This document shows positions 13,200 through 25,912 of a stretch of DNA of 64,000 nucleotides, one piece after another. The stretch covers positions 17,895,240-17,959,239 of the forward strand of contig NC_135561.1 in the NCBI RefSeq assembly GCF_964340395.1, in the 5' to 3' direction. The DNA is from Glandiceps talaboti (lineage: Eukaryota; Hemichordata; Enteropneusta; Spengelidae). A program made the position numbers and the translations under genes. The notes under the pieces were generated by a model. The model did not search any database. It had not been told where the DNA came from and saw only the letters and a program-made list of their open reading frames with translations. Each line of letters starts with the position of its first letter. The first letter of the stretch is position 1.

Positions 13200-15990
13200 A
13201 ATGTAAAGCAAATTAGATCAACATATCTAAATGTGTAATATGCTTCATATTGAGACATGTAGTGTGCTATGGAGTCAGGGTGTAAGGTTAAAATAAAACA
13301 TACTTATATTGTAATGACATGCCATTTTCAATATTACATCACATGCACATTACTTTGCATCCATGCCAAGTCATGATAACATCAAACCATTGTAATGAAA
13401 AACTCATAAATGCAAAACAACCTAGTGAATCAAACACTCAATTCTTTTTAACAGCAATTAAAAGTACCTTGTATGCAATGATCATGATGCAGTGAAGAGA
13501 GAATATATACTATATGTTGCCAAGTGAGCCGTGAAAGACAGTTTATGAAGCAGAAAATGGTGGCCAGATTATACTAGGTGAATAGAGGTTTAATACGTAG
13601 AATGCCATTAATAGACATTTCATTGTCAGACTCAACACTTCTTGGTCAATTCATTTTCACATATTTTTAAAGAACTTTTTTCCCTGCCGATGGCTTGCAC
13701 TTTATAGCCTGTACCTATTACCAACAATTTCACACAAAAATGATATCACTATTGTTATGGATCAGTAGGTGACATGTACTAAAAATGGTTAAAATCTTCC
13801 TCAGCTAGTTAATAGCTGTATTACACTGTATAATATTTTACCCACAACTCTCTCTGATTTGTAAGCTTGGATGTTCCTTATTTTGTAACTGCTATAAGTA
13901 TACACCATCATGATTTCTAAACATTTCAAAACAATAAAATTACAGTTGAATGATATGTAACTAAAATACGCTATGAATCGCAAAGACAGTTGAAATCTTT
14001 GCATAAAAATGTACTAACATTGTATTGTGCTTTTAAATTAATAGTTTTCAACATCACATTATCACCAGCTTGGGTAGTCTGTCTGTAAAAAAGAGTTTCA
14101 GTATGCTGATTTTTCTAGTTTATATACATATTGAAAGAAATTACTATCTTTTGTAGAGCTACAACATGTGCAGATATTTTTATAAAATTACTATCCCTAA
14201 GCTTCTACAAAAAATAATCGATATTTGTAACTATGAAAATAGGTATTCAGAAACTTGTCAGTTGCAATTCTACACTTCAAAAATATTGAAAACATATTTA
14301 TAAACCCTGTACACTAATGAGATCTGTATGACTTGAAGCTTATTTCCGAGAGTACACATCAGAGAGAGTTGTGTATAAAATAGTGTACAATGGTTAGTGG
14401 GCTTATTTCAAGAAGTTGGATTCATATGTCATATATTCAAATGGTATACTTTCTAAATAAATTGTAAATTCTTTGTTAGATGTTTCAATTAGTGAAATAC
14501 GATCATAATCCTTAAACTTTTCAAGCGAAAGATTCTTACTTTTTATGGTATTTTATTTTTTATTTCAATAAATTTCAGAGAAGCAATTGTCAGTTTCCTT
14601 GAAAAGATCACACTCTACAGTAGTAACCCTGCAGTCAGTTGTAACCTATAAACATTGAATCTAGTTGGTAGCACTGAATTTTTCTTGAAAAGACTAATTT
14701 TTCACAATAATCTTCATGCGTGTGACGATACAATGAAGGAAGCTCTTTCCAGTGGAGTGATTATGGTTTTAACCACACAAATTAATGCTTACAATAGTAC
14801 CATATTACTACTTTCATTATACTGTACTTGACTGATGGTGTTCATGATGCAATTATTCTCACTCATAAGTAGTTTTTTCTTTACACCTATTGCACTTAAA
14901 GATGCTACACTATAATTACATGTTATATCTGCTCCTATTCAGCACTAATAATAAACGAACACACCTGGTATAAGAGTAATTGCGTCCAGTGGATTGATAC
15001 AGTTCAAAATTTGAGGCCAATTAATATTCACCATTGGAAAAGTCATAAAATTTGAATGATACTCATAAATGAATACTAAATTTCCTCAGATTAAGCAATA
15101 GATATAAAAGTGTGATTGTACGGGAAAGATAATTGTTGAGAATCACTTACAGTCACTATTGAAAATGGATTATTGTCATTAATTTGAATTACAATCATTA
15201 AATAAAAAGTAAACGTTCTCAGATTGTGCAATAGATGTCAAATGTAATTGTAATGAAAAGATTAATACACTCCACAATCCAAAGTGAATTGATATAAATT
15301 GTCAGTTGATAATGAAACTTTATCAAAAACTTTACAATTATTTATTTATTTATTAAATTAAATATTTGATTATCATATACATATACAGAAAAAAACATTT
15401 CAGTGCAAAAGCACTGTTCTTACAATGATCCCTGTTGTGCAAGATGTAAAGAAAAAGATAAAGAAAAAAAAACGACACTAAAAAAAAGAGAAAAAAGTGG
15501 TAAAAGTTAAGAAAACATACAATAAATATTGCACAATGAAATGCAACAGCTAATATGAGATTAAAAAGGTTCTTTCTTAAGTTCTTTTTAAAATACGGAA
15601 ACAATGCTCATTAGTTGAGGACAGAAGCACGCACAGACAGACACAGACTGACTGACAGAAGTCATTCCTGTGGATATTAAATTACCTAGAATTGTGCACT
15701 AGATGACAACACTTCATTAAGGTGTATTGTCCTTCTCTTTCTGGCCATCTGGTACACCTCTTTCCATAATTTTGAAAATTAATTTTAAAAGTTCTCATTT
15801 TTATGAGCTACACATTAGTACATTTCAGACTACACGTACATTGTACACAAGATATTATTATATATGTACCAGATATTACTTGCACTGTTGCATGCACATA
15901 TTTGTGGTATTTGCACTGCAGTATACACATAAAGCACGCAGTCACACAGTTAATTTTACTGAAAGTTACTGTTTAGGATAAATATAACAC
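13200..15990. other. no gene seen; unique AT-rich sequence
   Basis: Long AT-rich sequence with A-rich patches near 15440-15500 and a degenerate GACA patch near 15630-15660. Candidate intron. Confidence 0.5.
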
Positions 15991-16017
15991 AATCCCATTC
16001 TTTGCGAGTTCTAGTCT

Positions 16018-16140
16018 GAGTACTCAGGTGTATTTGCATGAGTGCTTGTAGTGTTTTCGACTGTACTTTCACTCAATGTGCTTCTGAAAGCACGGCCGCA
16101 GAGAAAACCGCAAGCAATCATGCAAATACCCCGAGTACAC
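16018..16140. repeat. 123-bp inverted repeat with octamer motifs in both arms
   Basis: The left arm (16018-16058) and right arm (16103-16140) are imperfect reverse complements: GTATTTGCATGA versus TCATGCAAATAC, flanked by matching GAGTACTC/GAGTAC and GCTTG/CAAGC. Inside, GTGCTT pairs with AAGCAC. Each arm carries ATTTGCAT/ATGCAAAT, the POU octamer. It could be a foldback element or a cruciform-forming site. Confidence 0.8.
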
Positions 16141-16149
16141 CACATTTGC

Positions 16150-17680
16150 ATTTGCACATCATGTGATTCAGTTATAATGATAACCATGTTATAATTATTG
16201 TTTGTACATAACTTCCTATTTGCAATATGTTCTATTAAAACTCCCTTATCTTGTCAAAATATATCATTCAGAATTTTTCTCAGACAGCTGTATAAACCTA
16301 ACTTTGGCAGCAGCCATCTTGTACGTTTTGTCTTATGTCAAGAAAAATGTTCATGTAAAGATTTTCTTTTCTTTTTTTTTAATTTTAACAAATTCACTCA
16401 TAGATCTCTCACATAAATACCAGTAAAGGTTTAAGGAATGATATATTAAAGTGTACATTACATTTTTTTGTACCTCATACATTCATAATGAATTTTACAT
16501 TTATAATGTAGAACTGTCAATTTACTTGAATGGCAATCAAATTGCATACCATTTACTATTTACAAGTTAATACAGTACCTAAACCCAATTCTGATTTCAA
16601 ATCCCCTTCAAATATATTCTAGGCTGGTTTCAATTATGATTTCCTAATACAATAACTCATATTATAGTGTTCCTGCTAAAAGGTAATGCTTCTGTTTTTC
16701 TATATTTTATACATTTTGTGTTAGGTGATTACATCACCCCAACACAGAAATTGCCAATATAAGTCAGTAATTTACAAATGAAATGGTATTGAGATCTTGA
16801 GAGAGAGAAAAACAGCCATAGGGGCAAATAGAAAATGAAATGCCATCTTATTCGGAAAATGCAACACCATGACAGCAGTTACTTGGTTATCAATATTACT
16901 TATTGAAAATGCCTTGCAGCAACCTCACATACGTATAACACACATGCACACTCTAACAGACAGTGCATATCTTCAAGAAAATGTAATCAGAAGACTTCTC
17001 TTAATCTGGAAATAATCATTATACAGCAGCAAAATTTGGAATTGTGCAAATCATTCTGTGAATTGAATACAATTTGCTGTATTTAATTGGAAATAGTATA
17101 TTAGATGTTCTCTTGAAGTACTCTTCAAGACTGCCTCCAAAAAAAATACATCCATGTTGGTAATTTGGTGATTGGTTTGTGCCCTCGGCAGGGATTCACG
17201 CTGCATGACTATGAGATCTATAGTGAAATTCAGAATACCTGCGTTGGCTGCTCTAACAACAGTAGTCTCCAATTACAAATGCACAGCAATAGCTAAGCGA
17301 TTATCACGACCCATAGAGTCATGAAAAAAACTATTTCAGTCAGCGTAATATTAGTAATTGTAAGATTGCAATACGAAGCCAATAGAAATTTCCTGAAATA
17401 TGGCAGTAATGTGTCAGATATCTACAGTTAAGAGCAAGATTGATGATTTTCTGTTTTATTTATTTTTTTATCATGCATGCATATACATGTATATTATATT
17501 GTGTGACGTGACATCATGACCGGCCTTAGATCATAAATATGGTCTGTGATAAATCTCGATTAGGTGCCTCAAACATGTTGCTATGGTGATAGATGTGTAA
17601 TATTATGTCATGTGATCAAATTAGATAAGGTTGCCTGTAGCTTTTCATAGATTATATATATATATACATGGTAGAATATC
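16150..17680. other. no gene supported; AT-rich sequence with a short (GA) patch
   Basis: A 73-codon minus frame at 17051-17272 contains AG/GT boundaries but nothing recognisable. (GA)n at 16798-16808. Confidence 0.45.
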
Positions 17681-17684
17681 AAGA

Positions 17685-17870
17685 TGAGGTGACATGATGA
17701 CATTTTAAAACTAGGTTCTTATACTCTTCCTTTGGTTATTATCTGTTGTGTGATCATGACATGTGACAGCAGCAAAATAGGTCCCTATGTCTTTTATTGT
17801 TTATGTCTGCTGAGTAACAAGATGTCATGTGACAATAGTGAACTAGCTTGAAATTCAAGGTTTTCATTGA
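17685..17870. repeat. degenerate tandem repeat, about 67-bp units
   Basis: Three diverged units begin with (A/T)CATG(A/T)GACA words near 17690, 17759 and 17824, each followed by AAACTAGGT/AAATAGGT/GAACTAG-like sequence. A (TA)n tract lies at 17654-17666. Confidence 0.4.
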
Positions 17871-18154
17871 GCAGATATACAGAAAAGCTGATCATTATGA
17901 TGACATCATCTGAAATTCAGTATCATGCTGCCTTCTGATTGGTGACATGAAATAATGGGTTGTGTCACAAGTCAAAATGCGGTTTACTTCAATCTTTATT
18001 GGCTACATTAATAGTAAGTTAATATTGTAGTCTAGATCCTCTCATTGGTCAGATCGATAGAAAATCTAATCATGTGACAACATTTAAACACATATTCTAC
18101 CCTCAATCTGATGAAAATCTGATGTGGTGAAAGTGGCTAGACGTCTTTATTTAC

Positions 18155-18248
18155 CTCTATTTCCATCAGTTTGTGTTGTTTGATTTGTTCCGGGTGATCG
18201 CCGCCTTCTCACATCTGACCGTGTACTGAACAGCAACCAATCAGCACC
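18155..18248 (-). CDS. candidate internal exon, 94 bp (or 71 bp, 18155-18225), Arg-rich
   Basis: The core reads TRSDVRRRRSPGTNQTTQTD then GNR on the minus strand. The donor AGAG|GTAAAT is strong. There are two possible acceptors: GGTTGCTGTTCAG (strong, 71-bp form) and GAAAAAAG further upstream, which adds GADWLLFS. The core has about 50% GC including several CpGs, which stands out sharply. The sequence looks like a phosphorylatable disordered linker. Out phase is 1, fitting 12989-13062. Confidence 0.4.
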
Positions 18249-18736
18249 CTTTTTTCAAAATCATTCAGAGAGATGACGGCATCACCGATGGGTCATGTCG
18301 TCAACGCAATCCTCCGTTCATTTGTTTGTTTGGAGTCTTCAGCTACTTTTCAAAGACTAAGTTTTACTAATTACCAGATGGCATGGTATACCATGCTCAC
18401 ATGCAAGAAGGCATTTAGTTGCAACATATTTTTGTGTTTTTGTCATCAAGCGAAACAAGTGAAAAATAAGTCTTCAACAAAAATTACCAGGTTTACACTA
18501 TTGTGTGTGTAGTTTATTTGGTTGCGATTAGTGAGCTGCCAAACTAAGTCAATAGTTACTAGCTTATGTGTCATTTGAGACATTGTGCAATTGTAGACAT
18601 TTACAGGATAATAACTTGTCATCACCACTCTATCCATTCCACAAGTCAGGGTCAAACAAGCTAACATTCATGGCCATTAGGGGATATTTCAAGATATCTG
18701 AAGAAGTACAACCAAATTGAATTGGAGAAAACATAC

Positions 18737-18797
18737 ATTTTGAGTTGCCACAGGGGACTGATGCTGCTTGCTTAGGGGTTCACTACCCATTGGATAG
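18737..18797 (-). CDS. candidate internal exon, 61 bp
   Basis: The minus strand reads YPMGSEPLSKQHQSPVATQN, with acceptor TGTACCATTAG and donor AAT|GTATGT. Phase is 2 in and 0 out. Ser/Gln/Pro-rich, so probably disordered if real. It joins in phase to the longer form of the 18.2 kb candidate. Confidence 0.3.
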
Positions 18798-18897
18798 CTA
18801 ATGGTACATGACAAGAATATTCGATTATGTAGGTCCAGTAGAACACCAAGGTATAATCCACACAATTTACAGTTAGGTCAGATAAGTAGCATTGAAT

Positions 18898-19219
18898 GTT
18901 ATACCATGCACAAGCCAGGTTGAACAAAATATATGGGATCTATACTCTGGTTGTTCTACATCCCAAGAGTGGGCATCTAAGTCACGACGACGCGTGTCTA
19001 CATCATTGGTTCTGCTGTGTTTGAAATATGAGTCAAAACATTCAAAATCGCCATTACTTTCCCCGATCTTCCTTTGTTAATAATGGCACTAGTATAATAG
19101 TAATTATATTATTCTCCAATAATTTTCTTCACTCAGCCAAAAAACATTCATAACCTGGGGGTCTAGCAACTCATAGTAACAAAGCCCCCTTAGGTCACTT
19201 GTATTTTCTTGGGTGAAAG
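18898..19219. repeat. dispersed hairpin-ending repeat family, copy B
   Basis: About 320 bp aligned by eye to copy C from ACCATGCACAAGCCAGGTT onward. The 3' end folds: the left arm 19128-19163 (CTTCACTCAGCC to CCTGGGGG) pairs with the right arm 19183-19219 (GCCCCCTTAGGTCAC to TTGGGTGAAAG) around the loop TAGCAACTCATAGTAACAA. A 62-codon plus frame here is repeat translation. Confidence 0.85.
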
Positions 19220-19454
19220 TTAAAAAATATTGGGTAATAATAATTAATATCTAATTACCAGGCCAGACTAATACACTTTTTTTTTAAAAACTGCATTAAC
19301 TGTAATTGGGGTATTATTTTTTTGATCAGGAAATCAACAATATACTTACTGAAATTCTTAACATGCTGATGACTACATATTGATTGATTGATTGTACATA
19401 TGTCGATTGGAGTTCCATTTTATCTATAGGTAACAAGTTGAAATTGTAATTCTT

Positions 19455-19469
19455 GGGGGGGGGGGGGGG
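19455..19469 (+). repeat. poly-G tract (15 G)
   Basis: Uninterrupted homopolymer. Similar G/C runs occur at 24659-24674, 50619-50632, 52968-52983 and 53427-53437. Confidence 0.9.
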
Positions 19470-20044
19470 TTACTGATATTATTTAAATCATATAGTTATT
19501 CAAAGTGATGATTTCCTCAAACAAAAAAGTGAAACTATTTTCAAAAAAAAAATTCTTCGCAGATGTTATTGTTAATGTTTGTGTTATAAAATGAGTGAAT
19601 GTACACATCTCTGAAAGGCAGGAAGTACATTGAAATGCTTGCAATACAAAGCACACAGAGAGAGAATCAGGAAAGTCTATTACTCTAAAGTGTACTGCAA
19701 TCAAAGTACTATGATCCAGTTATCATTTTTTGTCTCCTAATAATGCTTCTTTACATATAAAAAGGATGACAATCTAATGACTAGCTGTCACCAACACACA
19801 GTGCTAACGGCTAAATTCAGAGCAATTTTCAAATCATGTGATGTATGTCTTCTAAAACACTGAACCGTTTCCTATGTCACAGGAAGAAATGCACTAACAA
19901 TAATACTTGGTTTGATTGATTACAGTTAGTTCTACTTTGTTTCTCAAGTAATGACATAGAGAGAATGCCAATGTGATAAATTTCAGTGTAATCGATTTCA
20001 ACTGTACTTGCCTTGTAGGAGTAAGTATTGTCCTATCTGTTCAA

Positions 20045-20590
20045 TACACCCTCCAGGTCAATGAGCGCCCTCTATCAGAAAAAGCATTGTCATACTTGTT
20101 GAAAAGACCTTCTTTAATGACATCACCCTCTATGAATACACATTGCAACTTCTGCACCAGATCTTGCATAACAACAGTGCCTTATCCAAGAAACTACTTT
20201 CATACTTGTTCAAGAGACCTTCTCAAACAACAACATTGTCAGTACGCATTGCAGTACTTCTTCAAGAGACCTTGCATAAGATCAGCACCCTCTATGAATA
20301 AGCTGTCATAGTACTTGTTTAAGAAACCTTGCATAAACAACAGGTTCCTTTGTGAGTACATTGTACAGATGTTCACGAGACCTTATTTATCATTCTCCTT
20401 CTATGATTTGCCACAGTACTAATTGATATAGAGACCTTGCATAACAACTGCTCCCTCTATGAACTGCCACACTAATTGATATAGAGACCTTGCATAACAA
20501 CTGCTCCCTCTATGAACTGCCACAGTACTTGATATAGAGTCCCTGCGTAACAACTGCTCCCTCTACACGTAAACAATGTCATATATATCA
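20045..20590. repeat. minisatellite, 52-57-bp units (about nine to ten copies)
   Basis: GAGACCTTGCATAACAAC followed by CCCTCTATGAA recurs. Starts at 20214, 20266, 20323, 20377, 20431, 20484 and 20537 are 52-57 bp apart, and two or three older units precede them. The last three units have an exact 53-bp period. A 112-codon plus frame overlapping the array is a by-product. Confidence 0.85.
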
Positions 20591-21255
20591 GTCTTACAGA
20601 TCTTGCTAATCAGTACCCTCCAGTAGAGTAGTATCAGTCACACAAGTAGATCTCTAATTGTGTTTTTGAAATTCACATTAGCTATCTATGTTGTCATCAT
20701 CAAAGATTAGAACATTTGGAAGATATTGTTAAGCAAAAAGTCCAACAGGAATGGATTAACCAAGAGAGAGGTTCATTCCAATCACAATACAATTCTTTAT
20801 TTCTATTATAATACAATTTGACAATAAATCTAATGATGTATGCCTTAATTTGGTGCAAACATATGCCATCATATATATTAAATCTAATACTAAAAGGTCA
20901 TCGAGACTTGCATGAAATAACCATGTGACATGAAAATGCCAATCACCAATTAGTGGTATTTCATAAGGTTTAGGTAATTTACATAGACGTCACAACATAC
21001 ACATGTATGGCTCATTAACATTCAAGTTGAGTTGTAATTTGACAATTGATATATTATGATAAGACTGCTATATGTGGTATCAGTAGAATTGCTCCTGAAA
21101 TGTTTGATGTAAATCTTTTGGTTTGTATCGTGTGTCGTTTCCGTGTTGATATGCACACTAATGTACATGTAATATCTCTGTATTGTTCATGAATCTCACG
21201 AGTTTAAAGACAGAAACACTAAAAAGTAGTCTAACTTGGAAATACTGTTGTTAGA

Positions 21256-21700
21256 GAAATGTCAAACCTGGAAAACAACATTTAACTCACATTAGCTGCC
21301 ACATGAAGTGTGAACAAAGTGCATTCACCCAATATTTTCATAGAATTTTCTTGTCAGTGTGCTTTTTTAAAGGCGGTCATGAAGCATTCTCATTACATGA
21401 AACCTACTTGGTTGTTTCTTTAGCCAATTGGACATGTTTGCATTAAACTTTTCAATCTGAACCCATTCCAGAAAGCTATTTTAGGTGAATGTCTGAGTAA
21501 CCTGTACTGTAATTATTTTCATATCATATTGAAGTAACGTCATATCTTAATTTGATTGAACATCTTACTTCTAAAATTCTCACATCTAAGAGGTAAACAT
21601 ACACGTCACCCAGATTGGTTGCCCCATCAAGTGTGAAACAAAGGGCCTTCACATTGACCTAATATTTAACACTTATCCAACTGGTTTCTCTGAAATGTCA
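21256..21700. repeat. imperfect direct repeat, two copies about 320 bp apart
   Basis: Both copies contain GTGTGAA(A)CAAAG(T/G)GC followed by TTCAC and CCTAATATTT/CCCAATATTTT, preceded by CACAT(G/C)AAGTG. A related fragment occurs near 29205-29245. Minus-strand frames through it look protein-like but are repeat sequence. Confidence 0.5.
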
Positions 21701-22704
21701 AATGCACTTTCTTAAATAGCTTTATGCTATATGCAAGTTAATTAAGTCACTTGTTAACTCAAAGGCTGAAAAGAAAAGAGTGTATTATATATAGTTATTA
21801 ATTTGTGAAATGAAACTGCATTTCAATACCAGCAAAAGAGAAAATTGGATTAAATTGCAAATTTTATGATTGGCATGATTTCATTAATATAATATGGCCT
21901 GGATTGAAAAGGTGGTAACTAACACTAGAGTCACCAGATGTTATGTGAATTAACTACATGCAAACATACACATTTCAATGCACTTTATACCCAGCTGTCT
22001 TTCAGAAATGACCTGTATATTTTTTATCAAAATGAAGAATTTACCATCCTTTAAGTATGGACATTGGACACATAAATTCATGTACACAACATTTGGTTTT
22101 GAGTGTCGTTTTCCATAATCTGTACTTTTTGTCTGCATTTTTTCCCAGTACTTGGGAATAATGTTTCTTTTTTCTATTTGGTGAGATGAAAGGTCGTGAC
22201 TTTTCATTCTTTCCGAAAACATGGAATGGAATGTGTTGACAAGTTTGACTGTAATGTGAATTCTTGGAGTGCAATCCATAATTGACACCTCTTAGGAAAT
22301 ATCTAAGTCTCAATATAATGTTTCCTCCTACATTATCACATTTCCGATGCAATTTTCAACTGGTTTTACATTACAAACTCTTTTTTTTACATCAACTTCT
22401 ATTACTCACGATGTAAGGCTATATACATGTACCCTTTCCTGTTTCTTGTTGAAATCATTTTCCATTCTTTTAATTGCATAATATGACAGTATTAGGTTTC
22501 TGAAGCTGATATACAAAACAGTCAGATAACATTACATTAAAAAAATATGCATCTACATAGCCTAACTTTAAGCAAATCTTGAAAAAAATTGGTACCGTTG
22601 AATTAAGTCATTGAAACGAACAATGAGTTGAATGTATTGGATTTTGAAACAAACTGAATATGGTACAAAATCAAAGAAGTCCTCATACTAAACACATTCT
22701 CCTA

Positions 22705-23960
22705 AAACATTGTTAATGTTTTTGAGTTAATACAGTAAAACATGAATGTTCACTACAAATATGGCAGCTATTCAGTAAAATATTATATGAGCACCAAAAA
22801 TAATGCAATCGTATATTTTTTGTGTCTGTATTACCTTTAGAGTCATGATTTAAAAGAAATTGGACACGCATAAATGATATAAAGTGTCTGCAATATGCAA
22901 GAAATTGCTTCATTTTGATAGTCCATCCTGCAGGTCAAGGCAAAAGGTCACTTTTACAAGAAAGCTTGCATGTGAGTACATGGGGTTAGACACTTGAATG
23001 TAATGGAATTTCCTATGTATTACAGTTTTTAAGTTATGTATTAATATATACATGTATGTATTGATTTTGTACTTCAAATATTGCCACAATTAAGTAAAAA
23101 GTTATATGACCACCAGAAATTATGCATGACTGTGTATATTTCTTTTCTTTTATATGTTACCTGTGAACATGATTACAAAGAAATTGGCAACAAATTATTG
23201 CTACAAAATGTCTGTGATATGTAATGATTGGCTTGATATTGATAACTGACCCGAAAAAATCAAGGTCTTCAAGAGAGATCAGGGACATAAAAGAAAGCTT
23301 GCACACGATAATATGAGGGTAAATATGCTTCATTGGAGTCTCAGTTGTATTAGAGTTGTGCAGTACAAAATGATTTATGATCACAAATATGGTCACGATT
23401 AGGTTAAAGTTGCATAAGGTGAGAAACAAAGTGACGTGCATATGTCCCATTTATTGAAATCGGATATTATATGTCAGAGAAATAAGGTATTACAGATGCA
23501 CGGATGAACAGACAAAGCTCGTTGTAATAGTCTTCAGGGGAATATAATTCAAACTTTATGATAAAGTGAAAGGTTAATTTTGATTTTATTCTTATTCACC
23601 TGAAAATTATTAAAAAGTTTTATTCAATTGTAATAGCGGTTCAAGGTTAACCCTGACTGGATTTTGAAATTAACCCTGAAGGTCAAGGTCACAATTCAAT
23701 ATATTTAAAAGAAAGCTTGTACCTGATATTATAGGGGTAGACACTTGAATGGAGTCTCTATGTATTACAGTTTTTGAGTTACGCCTTATATATTGCTTTT
23801 ATCTACAAATATGGCTTCCACTTCAGCATTTTGTCAATGTTGCAAAACAAAGCGCATATGTCCCATAGATGGAATAATGCAAAGTTATGTTTGAGTAAAA
23901 ATTCTGGAGATACAAATATGTCCAGCCAATGGTGCTTATAATATACATAGAGCTAAACAT
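22705..23960. repeat. cluster of four diverged copies of a dispersed repeat
   Basis: Shared words are AAGAAAGCTTG (22958, 23291, 23709), GGGGTAGACACTTGAATGGA (22982 with changes, 23733), TATTACAGTTTTTGAGTTA, CTACAAATATGGC and CATATGTCCCAT. Spacing of 333 and 418 bp shows tandem duplication followed by decay. A further copy lies at 53465-53690. Confidence 0.75.
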
Positions 23961-24316
23961 CAAACAGATGATACAGAACAATATGGCGCAGATCTTATCA
24001 TGATTACTCTAATCTTACGAACCAGATGGTAACCTATATATATATATAATAATATATATATCACACAAGAGATTAAAGTCATTAGATGAAACTTGCCAGA
24101 TATATTTTTCTGTTCTTCCTTTTACATCATTCCAATAAATTGTGCATATTGTTATACTCTATTCGTTGTTGATGCAATTAAGAGAGTTTGAACTAATAAA
24201 ATCAACATAAACTGACAAATTACAAAGTTTCTGCATGCTTTTCCCAAATGATTTGTGCAGATATGTTCTGTGTGTAGATGATAAATTTACCTTATACTGT
24301 TATACAGTATGAGGCT

Positions 24317-24722
24317 AGATCAATAGTTCAATGTAGGATAAAATATTCTTTTACTTTAGTGGTAGCGTTTTGAGCCATTTTAGTTCTTATCCTACAAAAT
24401 CAATTTTAATTTTCTTTTACTTGAATCTGTTTCATAACCTTAAACATTTCTAAAAATGTCATCAAATTGAGAAATGGAAGAATTAAAATACAGTAAATTA
24501 AAATACTGCACTAAAGTGTCAATAAAAGAGCTATTTTTCCTCACTACATACAGTGTTTTGCATTCACAGCACTACATACTACTACACAGATTTGGAATTG
24601 ATTTGCAATTGATTTACAATTTGAAATGAATTTGAATTTTGGCCAATTTAGTTAGGGTGGGGGGGGGGGGGGGGTTTGAGGCCAAGATAAGTAGTTTTTA
24701 TCCTATATTGAACTACTAATCT
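24317..24722. repeat. inverted repeat flanking about 350 bp
   Basis: AGTTCAATGTAGGATAAAA at 24325-24343 is matched in reverse complement by TTTTATCCTATATTGAACT at 24697-24715, and the similarity extends to AGATC/GATCT-like ends. A 16-G run sits inside the right arm. Possibly a decayed MITE. Confidence 0.65.
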
Positions 24723-24854
24723 CGCACCTAACCCGACCTATTTACCAAATATTGCGCCTGGCATGCCAGGGCAAAGTTCTTGCAATTAAGAGATGATTAA
24801 ATAGTAGACATGTATGACCTAACCAACTATATCACATAATGTTATAACTTTTAG

Positions 24855-25150
24855 TACACCAAGCACGAGCCAGGTTCGATTAAAAATATGGAATACATAT
24901 ACTCACAATGTGTGTCTACATCATTGGTTCTGCGGTGTTCATGTCAAAATGCTAAAAATTGCCACTACTTTCCCTGATTTTATTTTTATAAATATTACTG
25001 GCAATGGTATAATTGTATTATTCCCAAAGATTTTTCCTCATTCAGCCAGAGAATACTCTTGACCAAAGGGTTGTCACTACTCGTCTAGCAATTCATAGAG
25101 ACAAGAGCCCCGTATGTCACTCGTATTTTCGTTGGCTGAACAAAGGGGAA
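24855..25150. repeat. dispersed hairpin-ending repeat family, copy C
   Basis: Aligns with copy B throughout (GTCTACATCATTGGTTCTGC is shared exactly). The left arm 25031-25075 (TTCAGCCAGAGAATACTC) pairs with the right arm 25103-25150 (GAGCCCC.TATGTCACTCG to TTGGCTGAACAAAGG). Confidence 0.85.
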
Positions 25151-25350
25151 TAATTAAGTATGTACTCAGTCTCAATGTCCATAAAAAGTGAAAAAAGACA
25201 AACACAAGAGACAGATGATATGGAAATTACAACACACAGCGAAGGTTGTGTGTACTTTCCAAATTACTCTCAGAAATATCTGTTAATGGTATACATGTAG
25301 CCCATGGAAATCCTGAAAGTACCTTATACTTTTTAGATCATTAGTGGCAA

Positions 25351-25540
25351 TTATTTAGTACTGAAATCCGTTGAGAATAGTGTACTTTGCAGAGTGTATA
25401 ATTCAGACTGTAGTCTGTAATTGTCAAGTATTCTTTTGTTGCTTGCACTGAATTCTAGCATTACACTAGCTGTACCATCACATTTCTCTGTTTCTGACGT
25501 GTGTGAAAAATGAGTTTTTGGAACAATTTCAAAATTCAAA
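25351..25540 (-). other. open minus-strand frame, possible exon
   Basis: It reads TEKCDGTASVMLEFSASNKR then ILDNYRLQSELYTLQ after an ACACACGTCAG acceptor, phase 1 in and out. The donor is weak (GTACAC). It does not fit the phases of the neighbouring candidates, so it is not called as an exon. Confidence 0.2.
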
Positions 25541-25912
25541 ATGCCAGCACTACTTATTTATATTCTAGGATCGATATTTTATTTGACAAGAGCAGCTCAC
25601 AATGTCAGAACACTGACAGCAGTTTTTCAACAGGAGCAACACTTGTACATTATGTTCTGTTCCTTGTACACCATGTGTTAATAGTCTTGGCAAACATCCA
25701 ATGTGACATAGACCAATTGAAAGGATAATGCACTATGTAGTATTAAGCAAATAAGCCTCTGTAATTGAACAGATCACGATGCACCTCTGAAATCTCCAAT
25801 CTCTCCTTTAAGTTTAACTAACATAAAATGTAATTTTCTGTAGGGCTTTTCAGTATTCAAAGATAATATATGTTTAGAGATATTCAACAATTAATGCAAC
25901 ATACAAAGAAAG

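Noticed and set aside
18892-19080. 62-codon plus ORF
   Set aside because: It lies inside copy B of the dispersed hairpin repeat.
19973-20311. 112-codon plus ORF
   Set aside because: It lies over the 53-bp minisatellite and has no recognisable content.
21600-21690. Minus frame reading VNVKALCFTLDGATNLGD
   Set aside because: The DNA is one of two copies of a local repeat whose other copy does not keep the frame.
21950-22352. Two overlapping minus ORFs of 103 and 112 aa
   Set aside because: Two frames open over the same bases, neither with domain-like composition. Such lengths arise by chance at this scale.
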